Assembly: GCA_964604825.1 (NCBI GenBank)
Contig: CAZSAL010000072.1
Location: 1-8,993 of the forward strand
DNA from: CAZSAL01 sp964604825
GTDB lineage: Bacteria; Elusimicrobiota; Elusimicrobia; 2-01-FULL-59-12
DNA: 8,993 nt
Direction of reading: 5' to 3'
Below the pieces are notes generated by a model. That model was not told the DNA's origin, did not search any database, and worked only from the letters and a program-made list of their open reading frames with translations. Shown piece after piece: positions 5,459 through 8,993 of the stretch (its first letter is position 1; each line of letters begins with the position of its first letter). The translations under genes and the position numbers were made by a program.

Positions 5459-6913
5459 ATGAATCAGGAGAAAGCGCCTTTATTGGATGTCCTGGTGTCC
5501 CGGACCAAACGCGGGATGACCTCTTTTCACACTCCAGGCCATAAGAACGGGCAGGGCATAGACCCGAAGCTTAGAAGTTTCACCGGCACAAAACTTTATG
5601 ACCTGGATGTCACCGTCTTTCCGGAAGTAGATTCGCTTCATGATCCCGTAGGTCCCATAAAAAAAGCCCAGCAACTGATGGCCCAGGCTTATGGCGTCCG
5701 ATATTCGCAATTTTTAGTGAACGGTTCGTCCGTGGGCAATATGGCCATGATTATGGCCGTATGTCACCCGGGAGATTCCATAATTCTTTCCCGCAACGCC
5801 CACAAATCGACCCTCGCCGGAATCATAATGTCCGGCGTCTGGCCGATCTGGATTCAACCCAAGATAGACCAGCACCTCGATATAATTTTTGACTCCGACG
5901 CCACGCAGGTGGAAAATGCGTTACGGCAGTTTCCTGAAGCCAAGGCTGTTTTCGTTACAAGCCCCACTTATAACGGAGTCGCAACCGACCTGCGCAAAAT
6001 CGCGCAGATATGTCATGAGCGCGGCAAAATTCTCATTGTGGATGAGGCTCACGGACCGCACTTGAAGTTCCACCCGGACCTGCCGGTTTCCGCCGTAGAA
6101 GTCGGGGCCGACATGTGCGTGCAATCGACCCACAAGATTCTTTCGGCTCTGTCGCAGGGATCAGTGCTGCACGTGAATTCGGATATGGTCGACATCAGCC
6201 GGGTGCGCAAGATCCTATCGCTTCTGCAGACTACCAGTCCCAATTACCTGATCCTGGCTTCCCTTGACGCCGCCCGCAGGCAGGTTTTCTTTCAGGGGGG
6301 AAAAATTTTCAGCCGTCTGATCAGGCTGGCAAACGAAGCGCGCGAACGGATTAACCGGATGGAGAGGATCTATTGTTTTACGCAGGGGGAGATCAGGGCC
6401 AAAGGTTATGACCTTGATGTGACTAAACTTACCCTGAATGTAACCCGCACGGGCCTCTCCGGCCACGATGTTGAGCACATTTTGGCTTTTGAATACGGCA
6501 TACAGGTCGACTGCGCCGACCTGTTCAACCTGATCGCAATCATGGGGACCGGCACTACGCGGCATGATGTGGAAAAATTGCTTAACGCCCTGGAAGAGAT
6601 CGACCGGAAGGAACCCGGAGAAGAAATGAACTGGGTGCTGCAGCTGCCTTCATTATCTACGGAAATGGTAATGATCCCACGGGACGTATTTTTGCTGCAC
6701 AGATCAAAGCGTGTTCCTCTCTCGAAAGCCGCGGGGCATATCAGCGCGCAGACTCTTACGCCTTACCCGCCGGGAATCCCCGTATTGATTCCAGGGGAGC
6801 GCATCACAAAAGAGATCGTTGAATTCCTCAGCGATCTCGCCGACAAGGACATCCGTATCAGCGGCCAGGAAACCGAAACCCTCCGCACGATAAAAGTGGT
6901 AGCCAACCGGTAG
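5459..6913 (+). CDS. speA: Arginine decarboxylase, aminotransferase-fold (Orn/Lys/Arg decarboxylase family)
   Basis: This PLP enzyme most likely converts arginine to agmatine in the cytoplasm. At 484 residues it matches the compact Bacillus SpeA form, without the N-terminal wing domain of the inducible enterobacterial decarboxylases. Visible marks are TSFHTPGHKNG (21-31), the LHDPVGPI block (60-67), NGSSVGNMAMIMAVCHPGD (88-106), the cofactor-contacting DEAHG (195-199) and STHKILSALSQGS (223-235) with PLP lysine K226. The C-terminal domain ends with YPPGIPVLIPGE and DIRISGQETETLRTIKV. It begins 15 nt after speE and lacks a strong ribosome-binding site, fitting one operon. Paralogues in this family can use lysine or ornithine; the speH-speE context and close likeness to Bacillus SpeA favour arginine. 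Confidence 0.92.
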   Translation: MNQEKAPLLDVLVSRTKRGMTSFHTPGHKNGQGIDPKLRSFTGTKLYDLDVTVFPEVDSLHDPVGPIKKAQQLMAQAYGVRYSQFLVNGSSVGNMAMIMAVCHPGDSIILSRNAHKSTLAGIIMSGVWPIWIQPKIDQHLDIIFDSDATQVENALRQFPEAKAVFVTSPTYNGVATDLRKIAQICHERGKILIVDEAHGPHLKFHPDLPVSAVEVGADMCVQSTHKILSALSQGSVLHVNSDMVDISRVRKILSLLQTTSPNYLILASLDAARRQVFFQGGKIFSRLIRLANEARERINRMERIYCFTQGEIRAKGYDLDVTKLTLNVTRTGLSGHDVEHILAFEYGIQVDCADLFNLIAIMGTGTTRHDVEKLLNALEEIDRKEPGEEMNWVLQLPSLSTEMVMIPRDVFLLHRSKRVPLSKAAGHISAQTLTPYPPGIPVLIPGERITKEIVEFLSDLADKDIRISGQETETLRTIKVVANR

Positions 6914-6933
6914 ATTCGATTGTCAAAAACCCA

Positions 6934-6962
6934 TTGACTTCGAAAGTGCAAAGGTGTAGTCT
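6934..6962 (+). promoter_or_regulatory. Candidate sigma70 promoter for the dksA-like/PHP unit
   Basis: TTGACT (6934-6939) is followed after 17 nt by TAGTCT (6957-6962), a poor -10; an alternative TATACG (6962-6967) has a 22-nt spacer. It lies 21 nt after the speA stop and leaves a leader of about 25 nt. GGGAG (6982-6986) then serves as a good ribosome-binding site for the ATG at 6993. Confidence 0.45.
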
Positions 6963-6992
6963 ATACGGCACAATAAATATCGGGAGCGTAAA

Positions 6993-7448
6993 ATGAAAAA
7001 GAAAACTAAAAAATCGATTTCAAAAAAGAAAAAACACACGGTGAAACGGACGCCGTCCACTGCGTCGAAGTCACACGGCGTAGCGGTAAAACCGTTATCC
7101 GCAGACACGGTTCGGGAATTCTGGGAAGTTCTTTCGCAAAAGCGTGATGATATGCTGGCAATTGTTCAGCGCAAAAAAGAACAGGAAATCGAAGACATCG
7201 GAGTCGGCGATGAAGCCGACATCGCCACACGCTCCGTGGAAAAGGAAATGCTTTTCGAACTTACCGACTCCGAAAAAAGCACTCTCGACATGGTTGAGGC
7301 GGCGCTGCGCAAAATCGAAAAAGGCGTTTTTGGTTTGTGCGAATCATGTCAAAAACCAATTTCCCATAAGCGTATACAGATTATGCCCTGGGCCAGATAC
7401 TGCATGCCCTGCCAGTCGGAACAGGAAGTCCCTGCCCCGGAGATTTAA
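6993..7448 (+). CDS. DksA/TraR-family zinc-finger regulator with lysine-rich tail
   Basis: DksA-type proteins enter the RNA polymerase secondary channel and, often with ppGpp, alter promoter activity. This 151-residue protein has the expected coiled-coil (about 37-112). Its turn carries DEADIA (73-78), keeping the DxxDxA pattern of the E. coli DksA tip. A four-cysteine zinc finger, CESC (116-119) and CMPC (137-140), follows, then a short tail. The first 20 residues contain ten lysines plus other basic residues, forming a positively charged extension absent from E. coli DksA that may bind nucleic acid or polymerase. GGGAG six nt upstream supports the start. The PHP gene follows after 12 nt, so the two are probably co-transcribed. 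It could be a DksA functional equivalent or a paralogue; the sequence alone cannot say. Confidence 0.9.
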   Translation: MKKKTKKSISKKKKHTVKRTPSTASKSHGVAVKPLSADTVREFWEVLSQKRDDMLAIVQRKKEQEIEDIGVGDEADIATRSVEKEMLFELTDSEKSTLDMVEAALRKIEKGVFGLCESCQKPISHKRIQIMPWARYCMPCQSEQEVPAPEI

Positions 7449-7460
7449 GTTCTCAGGCTC

Positions 7461-8288
7461 ATGCCGAGCCAGGTTGACCTTCACACTCATACCACGGCCT
7501 CTGACGGCACTGTCGCGCCTGAAGTCCTTCTGGCTGAGGCGGCCGGCATCAAAGTGCGCTATCTTGCCATCACCGACCACGATTCAACGCAGGGATATGA
7601 ATCTCTGATGCCTCTTTTTGGAAAGTTTCCCGAAATAAAAATCCTGCCGGCCATTGAAATCAACACTCTGGACGAAGAACGTTCCTGCCATATACTCGGT
7701 TACCTGATTGACCCGACCAATGCCGCCTTCCAGAATAAACTTCTGGACTACCGCCGGCGCCGTTTAAACCGGATAGAAAGGATGCTGCCGTTATTCGAGA
7801 AAATGGGCATAGCGATTTCCCTGCAGGAAATTATGGACGCGACCAAAGGAGGCTCCGTAGGACGGCCGCACGTAGCGGATGTGCTTAAAAAAAAGGGAAT
7901 AGTGCGCAGCAGGCACGAGGCTTTTGACCGTTTTCTGAAAACAGGCGCGCCGGCTTACGTAAAACCGGAATCTCCCACGGCAAACGAAGCGATTAATATT
8001 ATCCGGCAGGCAGGAGGGGTGCCGGTGCTGGCTCATCCGCGATACGAAGATTCTGATGCGCTTATGAAAGAACTTAAAGCGGCGGGATTGATGGGCATTG
8101 AAGCCTACTATCCGGAACATAGCCGTTCACTTACGCGGCGCTATGTGGAACTGGCGCATGATCTTGGTCTGATCTGCACCGGAGGATCAGATTATCACGG
8201 CCCCGCTTCAGGGCGCGAACGTCTGGCTATCGTCGATGTTCCGGAGACTGTTATCGAAGGAATTTATGAAGCGCGGAATCAGTTGTGA
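7461..8288 (+). CDS. PHP-domain phosphoesterase, RNase AM (TrpH/YciV)-like
   Basis: The 275-residue protein has the full set of PHP metal-site motifs: DLHTHTTASDG (6-16; His8, His10, Asp15), AITDHD (36-41), the PAIEIN glutamate (Glu66), the CHILGY histidine (His77), GRPHVA (His137), LAHPR (His192) and GGSDYHG (Asp244, His246). Between 85 and 185 lies the helical insert typical of the TrpH/YciV group (RRRRLNRIERML, then FDRFLKTGAPAYV). E. coli RNase AM, of similar length, removes 5' nucleotides from rRNA precursors and acts on 3',5'-nucleoside bisphosphates. The same activity is plausible here but not proven, since PHP proteins also include histidinol phosphatases. AGG three nt before the ATG is a poor ribosome-binding site; translation probably depends on coupling with the gene 12 nt upstream. 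Confidence 0.9.
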   Translation: MPSQVDLHTHTTASDGTVAPEVLLAEAAGIKVRYLAITDHDSTQGYESLMPLFGKFPEIKILPAIEINTLDEERSCHILGYLIDPTNAAFQNKLLDYRRRRLNRIERMLPLFEKMGIAISLQEIMDATKGGSVGRPHVADVLKKKGIVRSRHEAFDRFLKTGAPAYVKPESPTANEAINIIRQAGGVPVLAHPRYEDSDALMKELKAAGLMGIEAYYPEHSRSLTRRYVELAHDLGLICTGGSDYHGPASGRERLAIVDVPETVIEGIYEARNQL

Positions 8289-8291
8289 TTT

Positions 8292-8921
8292 CTATCGGAA
8301 GCGTTTCCGGTTATTATAGACCAACCAGCGGATACGCAAACCATTCCAGATTCCTGGCCCAAAGAAGATCGCGTAATTCACCAGCGACGCAATTACTCCG
8401 ACTCTGGTTGCCGCCCCGCCAAAAACAAGCGAATAGATAATACCTGCCCAGAAAACCCATGCCAGATATTTCACCTTTATGGGAATTACAAAGAATAACA
8501 ACAACTGGAAATCCGGAAACAATGTCGCGAATGCAAGGAACAACACCGTGTTTAACGGGAGATTTGAAAGCGACTGCCCGCTCCAGAGAGAAGCAACAAC
8601 AGTAGCCAGCGCCCCGATTACATAGAAGACCAGGAAGCGGAAACTGCCCCACTCATATTCGAGGGCCTGGGAATATTGATAAAGTAGGAGCAGCCAGAAT
8701 ACCAGCCAGAACGGACCCATCGACGGGGGAACAAAAAGAAAAGTCATCACCCGCCACCATTCCCCGAAACGCACCATAACCGGGTCAAGCAACAAACGTC
8801 CGGTAAAACCCGGCTGAGTCATCCCCAGCAGATAGATGATACCGTTGGCCGCCACAATAAAAAGCGGGAAATGCGCCACGGACCAATGACCAAAACGTTT
8901 TTCCAGCCAGTCAAGCCACAT
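8292..8921 (-). CDS. Rhomboid-like integral membrane protein lacking the protease motif
   Basis: This 209-residue protein has about six hydrophobic segments (near 19-34, 71-83, 95-113, 122-147, 153-168 and 174-192). The first loop contains GEWWRVMTFLFVPP (53-66), recalling the WR motif of rhomboids, and the core has LNTVLFLAFATLFPDFQLLLFF and PIKVKYLAW. Proteins with this FLAFA-FPD-LLFF-P-KVK pattern are often annotated as rhomboid-family, but no GxSG serine motif or matching catalytic histidine is visible. It is therefore probably a rhomboid-type pseudoprotease of unknown role. The ATG at 8921 is used; an in-frame TTG at 8930 would add three residues, and neither has a strong ribosome-binding site. 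It converges on the PHP gene with a 3-nt gap, and its C-terminus is basic (NNRKRFR). Confidence 0.82.
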   Translation of the reverse strand: MWLDWLEKRFGHWSVAHFPLFIVAANGIIYLLGMTQPGFTGRLLLDPVMVRFGEWWRVMTFLFVPPSMGPFWLVFWLLLLYQYSQALEYEWGSFRFLVFYVIGALATVVASLWSGQSLSNLPLNTVLFLAFATLFPDFQLLLFFVIPIKVKYLAWVFWAGIIYSLVFGGAATRVGVIASLVNYAIFFGPGIWNGLRIRWLVYNNRKRFR

Positions 8922-8972
8922 AGTTTGCAAAGTTTATCCACGACCTCACCCACTTTTTAAAGAGTAGTTTAT

Positions 8973-8989
8973 AGGCAAAAAAGTTGCCT
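8973..8989. repeat. Perfect small hairpin at right edge
   Basis: AGGCAA (8973-8978) pairs with TTGCCT (8984-8989) around AAAAG. It lies upstream of the minus-strand rhomboid-like gene. It could be part of a terminator for a gene beyond the window or a promoter-proximal stem, but the flanking sequence is cut off and no T-run after the stem is visible. Confidence 0.35.
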
Positions 8990-8993
8990 GGTT

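Noticed and set aside
7144..7608. 154-codon plus-strand ORF overlapping the dksA-like and PHP genes
   Set aside because: Out of frame with both genes and rich in Arg, Pro and Ser as expected of a shifted frame.
8296..8309. CGGAA/TTCCG hairpin between the convergent PHP and rhomboid-like genes as a bidirectional terminator
   Set aside because: The stem is only 5 bp, lies inside the 3' coding end of the minus-strand gene and has no T-run on either strand.
1..8993. CRISPR array, tRNA or rRNA genes, transposase
   Set aside because: No regularly spaced repeats, tRNA-like cloverleaf with T-loop consensus, rRNA core sequence or transposase motif was seen on either strand.

Overview
The window looks like chromosomal DNA of a Gram-negative bacterium of about 50% GC. 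It encodes a TonB-dependent outer-membrane receptor, uses sigma70-like promoters, and carries a polyamine set built on a prokaryotic class 1B AdoMet decarboxylase (SpeH) and a Bacillus-type, aminotransferase-fold arginine decarboxylase (SpeA). Together with the lysine-tailed DksA/TraR protein and the rhomboid-like membrane protein this would suit a lineage such as Elusimicrobiota, Omnitrophota or Desulfobacterota. That placement is an impression from protein style only; no rRNA or marker gene is present.

Left part (1-1887), accessory in character: the possible 3' end of a Ser/Pro-rich gene (2-163); a BrnT/BrnA type II toxin-antitoxin pair (336-837) with copies of a GC-rich palindromic intergenic repeat on both sides; a cupin protein on the minus strand (1097-1432); then a 455-bp stretch with no convincing gene. 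That stretch holds two overlapping minus-strand small ORFs whose frames could be joined at an A7 run, a second copy of a 15-nt repeat, and the long upstream region of the next gene.

Middle (1888-6913): a 696-residue TonB-dependent receptor of unknown substrate, followed by a clear sigma70 promoter (TTGACT-16-TATAAT) driving a tight speH-speE-speA operon. SpeA should make agmatine, SpeH decarboxylated AdoMet, and the aminopropyltransferase should join them. No agmatinase or other ureohydrolase is present. The aminopropyltransferase resembles the thermospermine synthase (ACL5) and Thermus SpeE branch more than ordinary spermidine synthases. A ten-codon ORF lies between promoter and speH; its stop overlaps the speH TTG start.

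Right part (6914-8993): a second transcription unit holds a DksA/TraR-type zinc-finger regulator with a lysine-rich N-terminal tail and, 12 nt downstream, a PHP-domain phosphoesterase similar to RNase AM (TrpH/YciV). It converges on a minus-strand rhomboid-like membrane protein that lacks the protease catalytic motif; the two stop codons are 3 nt apart.

Most genes are ordinary and intact. The points most worth a second look are the speH leader ORF, the branch and altered active-site motif of the aminopropyltransferase, the repeat-flanked BrnTA module, and the possibly frameshifted small ORF upstream of the cupin gene. I saw no clear undescribed multi-gene system.
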